The translations under genes and the position numbers were made by a program. From NCBI RefSeq assembly GCF_047663525.1, contig NC_092607.1, forward strand, positions 8,527,001 to 8,591,000: DNA of 64,000 nucleotides. The letters are read 5' to 3'. The notes beneath the pieces are model-generated. The model did not search any database. It had not been told where the DNA came from and saw only the letters and a list, made by a program, of their open reading frames with translations. Shown here piece after piece: positions 11,101 to 23,919 of this stretch. This DNA comes from Anas platyrhynchos (Eukaryota > Chordata > Aves > Anseriformes > Anatidae). How positions within the stretch are numbered: the first letter of the stretch is position 1; each line of letters starts with the position of its first letter.

Positions 11101-13849
11101 CAGCGAGGGCTGCCCCATGTCCTCTGCCTGCTCCTGGCATGGGGGGCTCCCGCTGGTGGGGGTTGGCTCCCCCCAGCCCCGGTGCATCCTCCAGACCAGT
11201 GACCTGAATGATTTGGGGAACCCCACAGCACGCTTTGCCCTGAGCCCGACATGTGGAAAGACACTGCTGGCTCCTGGAAGCAGCACAGCTCTCTTCCCAA
11301 TTTGTTCCAAAAAGAGAGAGAGAGAAAGAGAAAGAGAAAATTTGCTGTTTCGATTCAGTGCCAAAGCAGGAAATGCTCATTCCCAGGACACCCTTTGCCT
11401 GTTGAGCTGGGACACCCTGCCCAGGTACCACATCCTGCAAGGAAGAGGTTTAGGAAGAGGCATCCATTGGGATTTTCATTAAAACCTTCTGTTGTCCCTG
11501 TCCAAGAGGAGATTTGGGCAGAGGATCCCATAACGTGGCCCATCCGCATCGCAGGATGCTCCCTGGGTACCCGTGGGGCACGCAGCTATCCGTCCTGTCC
11601 CTGTTTTCCCACCCAGACAGCCGGGTCCACCTCCTTCCCTCCCACTCACTAATGTTTTCCTCGCCTTGTTTCCAGATGCTGGAGGACAAATGGGCTGTGC
11701 AGCGGCCCTACAGCCTGCTGGCCGGGCTCTCTCACCCATCCTGGGGCTGCCGGGAGCAGGGGCCGTGCCGCAGCTGGGGTCCATCAGCCCTGCAGCCACC
11801 CCGCCGGCTCTGTGCACAGGGGGTGGCAGGTCCCTCTTGTCCCTGTCACCACAGAGGGCTGTGGGTGGTCTGGGTGACCCACTTTTGCCCCCGGCCTTTG
11901 CTCCTCAAATCAATGAAAACAAACGAGCGGCAGCCGCGCCGCCTTCGCGCTCTGCAGCACGCCGGCTCCCGGCTGCTTTCCCCTGGTGCTGTTATCAGGA
12001 GCAGGCAGTGGGAGCATCGCTGTGCCATCCTGCTTGGCTCCAGGCAGCACACCCAAACCACTGCTCACCGCCGAGCACCAGCAGTGGTAGGGATGGCAGA
12101 ATCCCCACAGGGCTTGGAGGAGAGTGCACGGCCTCAGCAGAGAGGCTGGAAGGCTTGGCCCCCCTCTCTAAGGTCGTCATCTCCAGGACATGCCAAGGTC
12201 CCTGCACTGCTTCAGCAGCACCCCACAAACCACCCTGGTCACCAGCCAGAGCAGCAGGGATCGGGGTTTTGCATCTGTGAGCTCCACACAGCGTGCCCCG
12301 TGCCTCCCCAGCCCTTCCTCTCCCTTTTTTTGGCTGCAGTACAGCGCTGGCAGCTCAGCAGGGCACCCTCCTGACACCCCTGGGTGCCCACCCAAAGGCC
12401 ACGTGGATCCCACCCAGCCCCAGCCCCCAGCCAGTTTGGGGCTCCTCTCACCATGTCGGCTGGAGGAGGCTCTGACAGAGAGCAGGAGTGAGTTACAGGG
12501 TGGAAAGAGGCCCTGCCTTTCTCTGGAAAAGCAAGGAGGATTAAAATCTCTGGTCCCTATATTGCTTTTTCTATTTCCCCTTTTTATTTATTTATTATTA
12601 TTTTTTTTTGGTGGTATTATTTGATGGTTAGAGAAAGCAATCTGGAAACATAACTGCAGAAATTGCTGTGATTTCCGGCTGTCCCTGCAGAGCCCGGCGC
12701 TCTCCTCACCAGATGGGCTGGCGGAGAGAGCCTCCAGCTCCAGCCTGGCTCCCCGGGGGCCGCCGCTGCCCTCTCTTCCTTTGCCATGTCGGATCCTGCT
12801 CCCAGCGCGGGGCTCGCAGTGGGAAGCCATCCCGCTGCCGAGGCCAGGTAAGGGAGGCAGCTGGGCTCGGCCGCCCCCGCGCAGGGAGACACGGAGCCCT
12901 TGTTTGCTTTGGAAAATGAAAACCATGCACAGCCCGCGGCCGGGAGCGCTTGGGAAACGTCGCTGTGTGCAGGTTGGGGTAGGTGCCGGGGCCGCTCCTA
13001 GGAGATGGTTCGAGGGGTCTAACGCAGCACAGGTTTGCAGCAGGAGAGCAAAATGTCCCTGTTTGCAAGCCATAAACCCCCCGAGCTCTGCTCTCTGTCC
13101 CCCCCCCCCCCCTCCACCAGGGACAGCACTGCTCCCTGTGCCTCCAGGACACGGCAGGGACCAGGAGGGTGCCCAGGGGGCTGCGGGAGCATCACCAGCC
13201 TTGGAGGTAACCCGGGGTGCCCAGAGAAGCACGGGGCATCCCCGAGGTTGTGCCAAAGGTGGCAGGAGACCAGGACCTGGAGCTGAGATGCCCGGGTTGG
13301 GAGAACAAGGGCAGGGGTGGGTAGGAAGCAAAACCTCTGGTGCCCGGTGCTGCAGCCACGCTGGGGGAATTGGCACAGGCTCTTACCCAGGAGGGCTCCA
13401 GCGTAGCTCTGCTCACACAACCACGCACATCGCCCTGCGCTTCGGTCCTGCACAGCCCAGGCAGCGCAGCCAGTTACGGCCGGGCGCAGGAGGCTGGAAG
13501 GAGCGTGACTCCCATGCTCACATCCCTGATGGATACGGTCTCAGCCCCAGCTTGGTCGCTGGCCGATGGCAGCCCGGTTCATCAAACAAAACACAGCTTC
13601 CCAGAGGAAACGGGACAGGAAGGAGCCTATGGAGGTGATCTGGTGATGCGGTGCCCAGCAGGAAGGAGGAGGTAGGCAGATCCCCGAGTCTTTGGGCTGC
13701 ATGGGACGGGCAGCTCCTGCCACTCAGCGCTATTCCCCGTGAGCTCGTGGCTCCTCCACGTCGTCCCCACACCAAAACAGGCTGTCCCTGGGGCAGAGGC
13801 TGCTCCCCACTCCTGCCCCAGCCTGTCGGCAACGCCGGCTCCTGTGTCA
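8166..13849. other. Intergenic, GC-rich, no gene seen
   Basis: Long overlapping open frames occur on both strands, for example 8154-9113 on minus and 9846-10835 on plus. None shows a domain, signal peptide or conserved motif. A GA/GAAA-rich microsatellite lies at 11311-11340 and a T-rich ATT run at 12581-12610. Confidence 0.5.
11311..11340 (+). repeat. GA/GAAA-rich microsatellite
   Basis: About 30 bp of AGAGAG followed by GAAAGAGAAAGAG repeats, all purine on the plus strand. Confidence 0.8.
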
Positions 13850-14175
13850 TGGCCAGCAGACCATGCAAAAATTCCTCAAATGCAGGAGCACTGCTGTGTT
13901 CAGCCTCATATGCGAGGAAAAATATGTATATGTTCCATATGCACAAGAAAGAGGCCTTGAAAGCCGGGAGGATACAATGATCAATAAATTATAGCTTGGA
14001 TAATATTTTTCACCATCACCAAATAAATCAGGCCTTATTTTTCCCCTATGTCCACAGATTTAATGGCAGCAACAGTGCCCTCGGTGCTCGTAAAACTCCA
14101 TCCTCTTGCCGAAGGGCCTCCCAAACAATTTGTCATTTGGCCTTTGCTTGTTTGCTTTAAAATTAGCCGGTCCAG
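13850..14175. promoter_or_regulatory. AT-rich non-coding island, candidate regulatory element
   Basis: About 325 bp that is markedly AT-richer than its flanks and of high complexity. It includes two CATATG hexamers, ATAAATTATAG, AATATTTTTC and AAATAAATCAGGCC. No coding frame or repeat family is recognised. The texture resembles vertebrate conserved non-coding elements, but conservation is not demonstrated. Confidence 0.35.
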
Positions 14176-15239
14176 ACATTTAATAGCCCAGGAGCTAGGA
14201 AATCCATCAACCTACCCCAGCTTCCAGCTATCTGTGCGTGTGCTCTTAGGGCCACTCTCGCTGGCTGCATTGCAGCAGGGCGGCTGGAAGAGGGGTGGGG
14301 AGCCAGCGAGCCGTGGAGACAGAGACTGTGGGCAATATATTTCGTCTGGGCTTTCATATCACCTTTCTTATTTCTATTTCTCTTGTTCTTCCCATCTTTC
14401 CTTTCCCCCCTGTGGTCACTTCAGCTCTCCAGCTGCCATCAGCAGTGCTCTGCTTCCAGCCGCAGCGAGCACGTCAGGAGCTGACCCCTGCTCATAGGTG
14501 TAAACACTGCCTTGTTAAAAGGGGATAATTACCGGGGTCTGGTTAACCCCGGTGTAAAATCAAAGCGAATGGAGCCCCGCTGAGACTTCCAGCCATGCAG
14601 ACCACGAAGCCTGCACTCCGTGGTAAACAGCCAAAGCTCCGCTGCTTGTCAGCTCGGTGCATTTGCTGGAAAGTTAACTTCTTCCTGAAACAGAAACGCT
14701 GTCGTTTGGGGGCATTTCTATCCCCCGGACACAGGACCAGCAAAGGGCTGTGCTCCTGTCCCATCAGAGAGCCTCCCCAGGATTTTTTCCGGCTGCCCGT
14801 GGGCTGTTGTGTCGGGAACACGTGGGGTTTTACCTGCAGGGTAGGCGGTGTGTCACTGCGCAGGCTGCAAGGAGCATTCTCAGCCCCACAGCCCCTGTAA
14901 CGGGGGCATGGGAGAGGCCAACCCAGGGCTGTGCACAGGAGGGGGCAGCTCGGCTGCCACCGTCCCTGCTGCATGGAGGAGCACCAAGCCAGCTCCCTCG
15001 GGTTCCCCCTCGCTCTCTGACCAGCGGGGCAGGCCGCAGACAGCCCCGGTAACACAGCCTGAAAGGCCAGGAATCGTATTTCTGCCTCTGCTCGCTCGCC
15101 GAGCTCATATGTGGCCTCAGTGAGATAAAATGTCTGCCTGGGAGTCGGGGCTGCGACCTAGGCCGTGGGCTAGGCCGGCGCTGCTGAGAGGGGCTTGGCA
15201 GTGCGAGCTGCAGCCATCGCCATCGCTCCCAGGGTTACT
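14176..15239. other. Intergenic, no gene seen
   Basis: Mixed-composition unique sequence. An AATTACCGGGGT/GGTTAACCCCGG near-palindromic stretch occurs at about 14526-14553. No supported coding frame. Confidence 0.5.
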
Positions 15240-15560
15240 GCCCAGCGTGTTTATTCCTCGAGCCAGGGGGACTTCATAACTCAGAGACTCCTGACAATGT
15301 ATATATATTGAAATCTTATAAGAGTAATGACCGTATCCAATGATATTTTGCTCTCATCCTGCCAATATAAACAGCTCTCCGGACTTACCGAATCGCAGCG
15401 GGTCAGCCTGAATAATTAGGCTCGCATGTTCCATTTATTACCTTGAAAATCCTTCCTCATTGTACTTTTTATATATATATTTAAATGCAATATGTTTAAA
15501 TGAAAACCAGATCCGGCTCGGAAGGAATTTGAAATATGAGGCCGAGAGCACAAGAAGCGG
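15240..15560. promoter_or_regulatory. AT-rich non-coding island, candidate regulatory element
   Basis: About 320 bp of high-complexity AT-rich DNA: GTATATATATTG, CCAATGATATTTTG, CCAATATAAAC, TGAATAATTAGG and TATATATATATTTAAATG. It stands out from about 60 per cent GC flanks. There is no coding potential and no recognised transposon. The GAATAATTAG and ATTTAAAT strings are homeodomain/POU-like, which is suggestive only. Confidence 0.35.
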
Positions 15561-16459
15561 CAAAAAGGTCCTCTGCTAATAGGAAAGGCCGGGCCGCCGG
15601 GGGAAAGAAGGGAGGGAAGGGCAGGCTGAGGTGCCAGCTGCCCCCGGGGCCAGCCTCGGGCTTGTCTCTGTGGCTGCTGGTGGTGCTGAGTGCCTGGGGT
15701 GTGGGATGAGCACAGCCCGGTGTCAGGGGTCTGCTTTGGTGTCCCTTGGAGAACAGCAGACCACCAGAGGGACAGGAAAGCATGAACCCAAGGTGTCAGC
15801 AAACCTTGCTTTGGTCAGAGCTCAGACAGTCTCCTGTGGCATCAGCAGAGAAGTGAAATGTGCTGCCAGCACCCCAAAAACTGTCCCTGGAGGACCTGCA
15901 CTAGTGACAGTGGCAACAGCATTTCGCGGATAATGTCCGGATGGAGCAGTAACCACGGGGAACTGGATCTGTACATCACCCCTGCCCAAGCCCCCTCTCC
16001 CCAAGGTGCCATACAAACAAGCGGGGTGAGCAGCACCGTGGTGCTGAGCCACAGCACAGTGGGCATTATGGCAGGGGAGGCAAAACGACATGGTCCTTCA
16101 GTGCAAAATGTGCCTCAGGCTGTGCTGGACCAAAGCACTGCAGTGGGGTCACCAGGAAAAGCACAGTGTGAGCCACGGCCCTGTGCAGGGTGGGTGTCCT
16201 CCAGCAAGGCATCATCCCAAACCCTGCCACGGGGTGGGTGTCCTCCACCATCCCAAGCCACTTGAAGCCATGGGAAGCAGCACGGGGCTGTCCGTGAAGC
16301 CCCAGCGGGGGGTCCTGGCATGGGGACCCTGCAGCAGGGCCCAGCGAGGCCGTTTGGGGTCAGCGCGGAGGCGCGCGGTGCGTCGGTGTGGGAAGCTGGG
16401 AGCAGCCCTGCCGGCTCTCCCCATGGTTCTGGCCAGCACTGCAGAGTGCTTCACTTGCC
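15561..16459. other. Intergenic, with a small two-copy tandem duplication
   Basis: GGGTGGGTGTCCTCC occurs at about 16188 and again at about 16232, each followed by CATCCCAA. This marks two imperfect copies of a unit of about 44 bp. No gene is seen. Confidence 0.5.
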
Positions 16460-16645
16460 TGAGCAGCGAGAGTAGAAACAAAATGACATTCATTAGATGT
16501 TTTAAGGAGTGTTCAGGCATGTAATCCTCCTGGAATGAGGCAGCCATAACAAGTTACTGTAGTTATTGATGGCCATGTCAGTTAGCCTTTTCCAAGGATT
16601 AATCACCATCCTGTTCATGCCCTACAGGATGTTTTTATCTCCGTT
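16460..16645. promoter_or_regulatory. AT-rich non-coding island, candidate regulatory element
   Basis: About 185 bp of high-complexity sequence with ACATTCATTAG, GGAATG (TEAD-like), TTATTGATGGCC (homeobox-like) and GGATTAATC (paired-type homeodomain-like). The flanks are GC-rich and no coding frame is convincing. The density of developmental factor-like motifs is suggestive, not proven. Confidence 0.35.
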
Positions 16646-19600
16646 TTCTCCCAGTGTCGCACCGTGCAAAGCCGGCTGGTCTGCATGGTGTGGCTTCCGA
16701 ACCCGGGGGGGAGGCTGGCTCCTCGCGCCTCGATCCTAAATATTTAGCAGTCTGGGAGAGCGCAGCATTTAGAGGCATTGCGGAGGCAGAGCTGCAGCAC
16801 TTTGAGGTTTCGCCACGGAGAGGCTGAACTTAAACATCTCCTTCGCTGAGATCTGGGGTGGAAAAAGCCGGGACAAGGCTGCCACAGAGGAGCATATCGC
16901 TCGTGCAGCCAGGCTGCATCTCTGGCTGCCCCTCCGCAAAACCTGGCAGGTCTTGGTGTGCAGCTGACTTTACTGGGAACCAGTGCTTCCAGGAGGCCCT
17001 GGCCTTGCAGCATTTGCGGGGGCTTGGTCAGACCCCAGTGCCTGCTCAGGGGGGTCAGCGAGGGGCAGGTGCCTTTCATTTACCCGCTGGCGGGGGCGGC
17101 TGGACGAGGGCCAGGGCTGGGCTCCCCGGCAGTGCCAGCATAACCGAGCCTGGAGCTGGGTTTGGCTTCTTGCCCCGGGTGTTTGTGCTGGCACGGCTCA
17201 GCTTGCCCCTTCCTGCTGCACGGGACAGCTGCAGGGCTCATTTTCACTGCAGCCCTCATGCTGGGGTGGTCCTGGGTCTTACAAGGGCTCCAGAAACCAC
17301 CCAGCAGGACTCACCAGGGAAGGTCCTGACCCGCTGCTGTGGGGTACGGATTTCTTACTAATGCTGCTCTGTGTGGTGGGGAGGGAGAAATTCAAGTCCC
17401 AGCGGGGGCTGGCTGCGTCCCCAGGTTAGCACACAGAGCAGGCACTCATGTCCTGCTGGTGTCTGGGTGACTTCAGGAGCCAGGCACTGCTCCACGTGGC
17501 TGTCCCGATGGAGCCAGACTCACCAGAGCCACCAGGAAATCCACCCACTTACTACAGAAGCATAGCATGTATTAAAACCAGGCAAGGCTGGAAAAACACC
17601 ACACAGCAGAGGAATCAAGCCTGACCCCGCAGGGGATCACCCAGTGCATGGCTCAGGTGTGCAGGACCCCAGGCTGGCTGGGGAGTCCTGGGCTGCTGAG
17701 GGGTCCCGGTGAGGTCCTGCCATCAAGCAGGGACCTCCAACACCATCTCCATCCCCCCAGCCAGCAAGGGGAGGAGAAGAAAAAAATCCTGATGCATTTC
17801 TTCTGCCCTTCAGTGCCTTTGTGGCAGACCTGCTTTTCCCAGAGGTTTCCCAGAGCTGACTGACCTCCTCGCCAAACGTTGCTCGATGGAGAGTGCAGCT
17901 CAGGAGATGGTGATGCCCTGTCCTGTGTCCGCAGGAGCAGAGCCCACAGGAGGGATGCCCCACAGACTGGGAGATGCAGGGGCCAAGCTGCAGCGAGGAG
18001 GAGTGGGCTCAGCTCAAACAGGAGGAGTGTCCTGCTCAGCACCCAGGGACACAGCTCATCTCCAACAACTGGTGCTGCAATGGGGTAAATGAAACCTTTT
18101 GTCAGCATCATTTCCCCTGGTTCAGCTGGGGGGGGAACTACATTTTATAGACCTTTGGCTTCTCATCCAAAGGGGAAAAAATAAAAGAGAGAGAGGAAAA
18201 ATGCCCTTTAAATAGAACTTTCCATGCTGGAAGTACCTCTGGAAACACAGCGAAGGGGGAGCCGCCAGCACGAGCGATAGGTGCAGCACGGCGGGACAGG
18301 GGATGGATTGGGACACGACCCAGGAACAGGCGTCTGTTCTCCTCTCAGCTCAGCTCACCCTGCCGATGCTCTGCCCTTGCCAGGGGAGACTAAATCCTGA
18401 GCCTTCAACCTGCCCAGGGCTGCCCCACGGAGCCTGGAGGCTGAGGTGATCCCTGTCCTGGCTAGGGAATGTGTCACCTGGTGCCATCCAGACCCAGGTT
18501 GCTCCATGGTCACCCCCAAAGCGATGGGACACAGTTCTCCTGCCCCAGCAGAGTTCCCTTTCTCAGGACAGCCACAGATGCCTCTTCTCTTGTGTTTAAT
18601 TTTGCCCAGCTTCTGGGTGCACTCTATCCCTCCCCAGGTCAATCTCCCCGTCTACTTTGCCTTTTCCCCAGATTTGTTTAATAGGAGAACTCCCAGGATT
18701 ATTTTCGCTGCCGGAGCTGCATGCTAGCAGCTGGTGGGAACGTGGGCTGCCTACAGCAGGGAAAGAGAAACAAGATGCTTGGCTCATTTATCCAGCTCCC
18801 TGGCCCCCGATAAAAGCCACGCTAGCTTCGTATCCACTGGAGGAGACCACCAACCAGGCCTTTAAAGTCCAGCCACAACTGGGAATTCACGCTCAGCCCA
18901 CGGTGCTGCGGCTGCAGAGCGCCCTTCACCTGCTGGTGCTGGAGCTGAGCATGGAGCAGCCAGACCCGTGCGCTCCTGGGCACATCGTCTTCATCCAGAG
19001 CCTTGCCCTGGTGTGCCCTGCTCAGCAGCTCCTGGCTGCATGGCAAAAAAAAACAAACAACACAGTGAGGCACGGCAGGGGATGGGTTTGGGAGCTTTTT
19101 GCAGTGTGAGGCTGCAGATGTGGGCTTGCACTCAACAGCAGCGAAGCCACTCCGAGGGAAGGGCGCAGCTGGATCTCCGATGGAGGACATGAGCCATTGG
19201 AGACAGGGACGAGGAGGGACGTCTCTGAGACAGGGAGGTGTCTGCAGGTGCTGAGGTGTTCGGATACACAGGCCAGGCTCCAGGCACAGCCACCGGGTAG
19301 CAAACCAGTGCAAAGCTGGGAGCCGGGCAGGACGGTGCTGCATTGCTCCGAGTAGCAATAAGGGCAGCAAACACTGCTCCACAGACCTCCCTCTTCCATT
19401 GTCCAAGTAATTTGCATTTATCCTATATTTTTTTTCCCCCCTTTCTGTGTTTTTCCCAAGGATCCTTATTCTCTATGGCAATGACTTATCGGTCTTGCTT
19501 CACTGTGACTTGGGATATGTTACCAATGCCATTTCTTGGCTGGGATGAGACAAGCAGGACCCAGGCTGGGGGAGGGCTGGGATACACCATCGGGTTGCCC

Positions 19601-19999
19601 CATGCCTTGGCAAGCAGGAGCAGACCAGGGGGGCTGGGGACCCAAAGAATCACACCATTTCCCCGTGTGCAAGACCTGACCGTTTGGCTTCTGTTGCGCC
19701 GAGCCCAGGTGAGGGGCGAAGGCTCAGAGGCCAGCGGAGGACGAGAACAACGGTGGTCGGCGCTCAGCTGCGCAAAGCCCCAGCCCTCCGCCTGAGCTCA
19801 TCGCCTCGGAAAACATTTGGGGAGGACGCGTCCAGTTCGGCTTCGTAATGCGGAGCGGCTTGGCAGGTCTGCAAGCCCCTGGGGCCCTTCGCGAGCATTA
19901 ACCAGTGGGTTAGAGCAGCCCAGCCATCTCTCTCCTTGCCGGGACCTGGGTTGCTGAGCGAGGCTCTGCTCGGCGCCATGTGATCCGGGGAAAAAGCTC
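16646..19999. other. Intergenic, no gene seen
   Basis: GC-rich unique sequence. Frames at 18822-19406 (minus) and 16858-17361 (plus) have no recognisable domain. There is no substantial simple repeat. Confidence 0.5.
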
Positions 20000-20385
20000 G
20001 GCTGGTCCCTTTAAGGCCGAAATTACGAATATATTTCTGGAGGCTCTGGAAAAGAAGTCAAGTCTATTGGCTTCTGCGTCACCGGCACCGGCCATTGATT
20101 CCCTGTAAATGTTTCATATTTGGCCAAACTGGCTGTTGACGGAATAGTTTCTGATTTAACACTCTCGGCTACAGCCGAGACCCAGATGGGTCCCATTAGC
20201 TCTGGAGAGCCCGTCCCCTCCATTGGCTGCCGGAGGAACACTTCCTCACGGCCCCCTCCTCCTTATTCCCAAACAGACACTTAAGCCCCTCTAACGAGAT
20301 TTGCACTGGAATCCTGGTTATTTCAGCCTTCAGCGGATGTTGCCTTTTATCGTTATTGTTATTTATCTCGTGTTTTAATGAAAAA
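20000..20385. promoter_or_regulatory. AT-rich non-coding island with perfect hairpin, candidate regulatory element
   Basis: About 385 bp of complex sequence: ACGAATATATTTC, TTTGGCCAAACTGG (NFI-like), CCATTAGC and TTATTGTTATTTATC (SOX/FOX-like). Near the middle is a perfect inverted repeat, TCTCGGCT (20163-20170) and AGCCGAGA (20173-20180), around a 2-nt spacer. No coding frame is supported. Confidence 0.35.
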
Positions 20386-23300
20386 AAAGGGACATGCGTG
20401 GAAGCAAGCCCCAAGTCCCACTGCCACCCTCTCCCTGCTGTTGGGGTCCTCGGTAGCTCCCAACCCTGCACCCCCCCCCTGCCCGGCTCCCCCAGCCCCA
20501 CAAGGGTCCCCCCACGTCCTTCCCTCTCCCCCTCCCACCATTTCTCTCCTCCCCTCTGCCCTTCTCGCTCCCACTCTATTTAGTCTGTGTTCAAAACCCT
20601 GCACAAAAGCTCTTACAGATCCCCGGGCTGTGACCCAAACAGTAAAGAATGTTTATATGCTGGTCGCCTTCCATTTCTGTGTATTAATATTGCGCACACA
20701 CGCTCATGCACTCACACATGGCGTTTCTGGTGCCTCCTCGGGCTGCCGGCCAAGGGAGCCCAGCCAAAGTAAAGGCATCTGGGCCCTTTTTGAGCAAGCA
20801 GGAAAAGGAGGAGGAAAGAAAAGGCAAACGCAAAGGCGTCGTGATAGAAGCAGCCCCCCCAGCCTCTGCCCCTGCAGTGCCAGCCTGTGCCTGCCCCAGC
20901 AAACCCCCCGTGTCCCTTGTCACTCCCCGCACAGCTGCGGGTGGCTCTCTGGGGACAGGGGTGGCAGCGTCCAGAGGTGCCCCAGGGGCTCTGTGGGAGC
21001 CGCAGCTCAGGGTTAGGGCTTGAAGAGGGGGCTCAGAGCCCCAGCGGGAGCCTTCTGCCAGCCTTTGCCCCCAGGTCTCTGGAACCTGGGGTTCCTGAAG
21101 GCCGGCCTGGGGAGTAAAGACCAAGGCGAAGAAGTCCTCCAGTACCTTTTCACCATCCCATGTAACGAGGTCTCCTGTTTTATTCGGCATAGTGCTCACA
21201 TTTTCCACAAGTCTTCCTTCTGCTGCTGTTGTAGTTACAGAAGCTCTTCTTGTTGCCATTGACATCCCTGGCTGTATTCAATTCCATTTGGACTTCACCT
21301 TTCCTAATTTCATGCCTGGATGCTCAGACTATCTGTGTTCCTCCCAGATTATCCATCCTTGCTTCCACCCTCTGCACGTTTCCTTTTTATTTTGAGCTTT
21401 GCCAGTAACTCCTTGTTCATCCACCCAGGCCTCCGGGCACTTCTGCCTGCCTTCCTCTTCGTTAGGATGCATTGGAGGAGGCAATCCTTCAATACTGACC
21501 GGCTTTCTCGGGCACCCTTCCACCCAGAGCCTTGTCCCGTGGCACTGCACTAAGCAGCTCTTAGGGGCCAGGTTCTCCTCTCCCCACATGCAGGTTTGTG
21601 AGCTCGCTGTTCATCCTCCCCACTGCTATAGGATCAGGAAGGCCACCAGCTCGGGGTCACTCGCTGGCTCCGTTATCACGAGGAGAAGGAAGTTCTCATC
21701 AATACATTCCATGGGCCCTCATCTGTTCGTTCACCTGGCCGGGCAGCCTGCAGCAGACCCCACTATAATGCCACCTAACCCCGTCCTCCCTCAGCCCTAA
21801 CCCCTAGACCCTCATCCAGCTCCTCACCCGTCCCCAGGCAGAGCTCGGTGCTGGTCCCTCACGGAGGACAAGAGCCCCTCCTCATGTCCCCAGCCTTCCA
21901 GTCGTGCAGCCATCCCACCACGTCTCCAGGACCACAGCAACATCACGGCCCTGCAACCACATGCCCGTCCCTGGCTCACCCTGTTTTTTTCCCCACCCTG
22001 CCCTCATTACAGCACAGGAGCTCAGAGGGGCACCCCGGGGTGGTGGGCTCCTAGGAAGGGCTTGGGGGATTTGTCCATAAAGGAGCCCCGTAGGTATTGC
22101 CTCGCCAATCTGCAGATGCCGGAGGTGACCCTGCTTAATCCCCACGCTGTTCCTGTTGTGGTTTCTCCCTCTCACATCATCCTCCATCCCTCCTCATTCC
22201 CAGCTGAGAGCAGCACCCAGGCTGTCGGCCACAAAGCACCCGTCTGCCTCCCGCTCGTTTTCCCTGGTGCTGCACAACGTGCCGACCTGATCTCACCCAT
22301 CTCACCTCCTGCCCCCCTTCTGCACTGCCCTTGGTGTCTGCAGGGCTGTTTCTCTCTCCTTTCTCATTCCTCTCTCCCAGATGCTGTTGCAAAGGATTTT
22401 TTTCCCCTTTCTTAAATCTCCTTTGCTGAGGCCGCTCATTGGCACAGCTTTATCAAGCAGAGGATTGCTTTTCCAGCTGGCTGGAACTGGCCCTTATCTA
22501 GCATGGGACAATTATTAGGTTCTTCTGCCACCCTTGCAGCCCCCCACTACCAAAACCTTGTCTCAAAACAAAAACCAAATAAATAAAAAGGGAACTGTCA
22601 CAGAGGCTCCTGACCCTCTAGTGTAAGAGCAGCAAATCACACTCATTAGAAACACCTAAAGATTGTCAGAAACCTCTAGATCTTCCTCGGGTCCACACCC
22701 TACTGGCTCATGTTAATTTTCTACTTCAGTAAAGGACAGCAGAGCCAGCTGAAACACCCAGACAGCTCAGAGGAACTGCCTGGTGTTCATGGACCTTGTC
22801 TCCAGATCCCGAAATTCCCAAAGAACAAACCCCGATGCACAGACTGCGGGGTCACCGGCTTGGTCTGTGTGGGATTTCAAGGGGCTGCTAAGGAAGGTGA
22901 GGCGTGCCGAAAACCAGCCTTGAAGAAACCGGGGGCTGTGCCAGGTGGGGTGTCTGTGGGGCTGCAGAGTCCCCCTGCAAGCGGGGTTTGGACAGGAGCA
23001 GGCTCTGCTACCTGCAGAAAGTCAGGGTGGATTTTAGCAGTTGCGTTTTGGTAACTTACTGCAACGGGCTTGAGCTCACCTCCCTTCTGCCACTCCTCAG
23101 AACCCCCTTTGAAAGCTCAGATATTGGGGCCAGAGCACGGCTGCTGGTTGGAGGATGCTCGTTCTCCTCGTTAAGTGCCACTGATGGCAAAGACCTCGTT
23201 AAGCTGCTGGCGGTGCTGCTGGCGGTGCTGCTGGCCGCGGATGCCGGTTTGCATCCCGCACTGTCTGCATGAGCAGATCTGGGGGGTGGCAGAATGGTTG

Positions 23301-23919
23301 GTACTGCCCCCCAAGCTGCAAGGGGGGCCTCTACATCAGCAAAACAAAGTAAAATTGGCTAAATGTGAAGGCGAAGAGGAGTTTCTTAACCTGGTCTTGC
23401 CTGAAGACCCCTACGTACATGTACTGAGGTCTCCAATGCTGGGGCAAACCTACAAAGCCATGGGCTGCCTGGGAGGTGCCAGGGCTTTTGACTGAGCTCA
23501 TTTTCCTTGTCTATAGGAGCAAAAAACCAGTGCCATGCATCTTTACCGGCACCTGCAGGCTGTGATTTGGGGAGGGAGCAAGAGGAACCCTGCTCATCGG
23601 CGTGGTGAGGATGCTGCCTCACCCGACACGTGCTGACAGCTGCTGCAGGCTGAAGGGCGGTGGAGTTTGGTTCCTTACAAACTCTGGCACTGATACCCAC
23701 GGAGGGGAAAAGCTGCCCAGTGCCAGCAAAGCCACCAAACCTCCTGCCGGGCACTGTGGAAGCTCCCTGTGCTGCTCAGCTTTTAACCCAAATAATCGGA
23801 TGGGCACTGGATTTCCTCCTCGCCTTCCAGGAAAATGACCTCCCGGAGGTCTTGGCAGGGGTTAACTCTGCGCAAAGTAGTCACGCAATGGGGAGGTCTT
23901 CTTCCAAGCACCAAATAAC
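20386..23919. other. Intergenic, no gene seen
   Basis: It opens with a C/T-rich stretch (about 20465-20580). 21170-21420 is T-rich mixed sequence, and a 12-bp CTGCTGGCGGTG unit repeats about 2.5 times at 23204-23233. Open frames lack domains. Confidence 0.5.
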
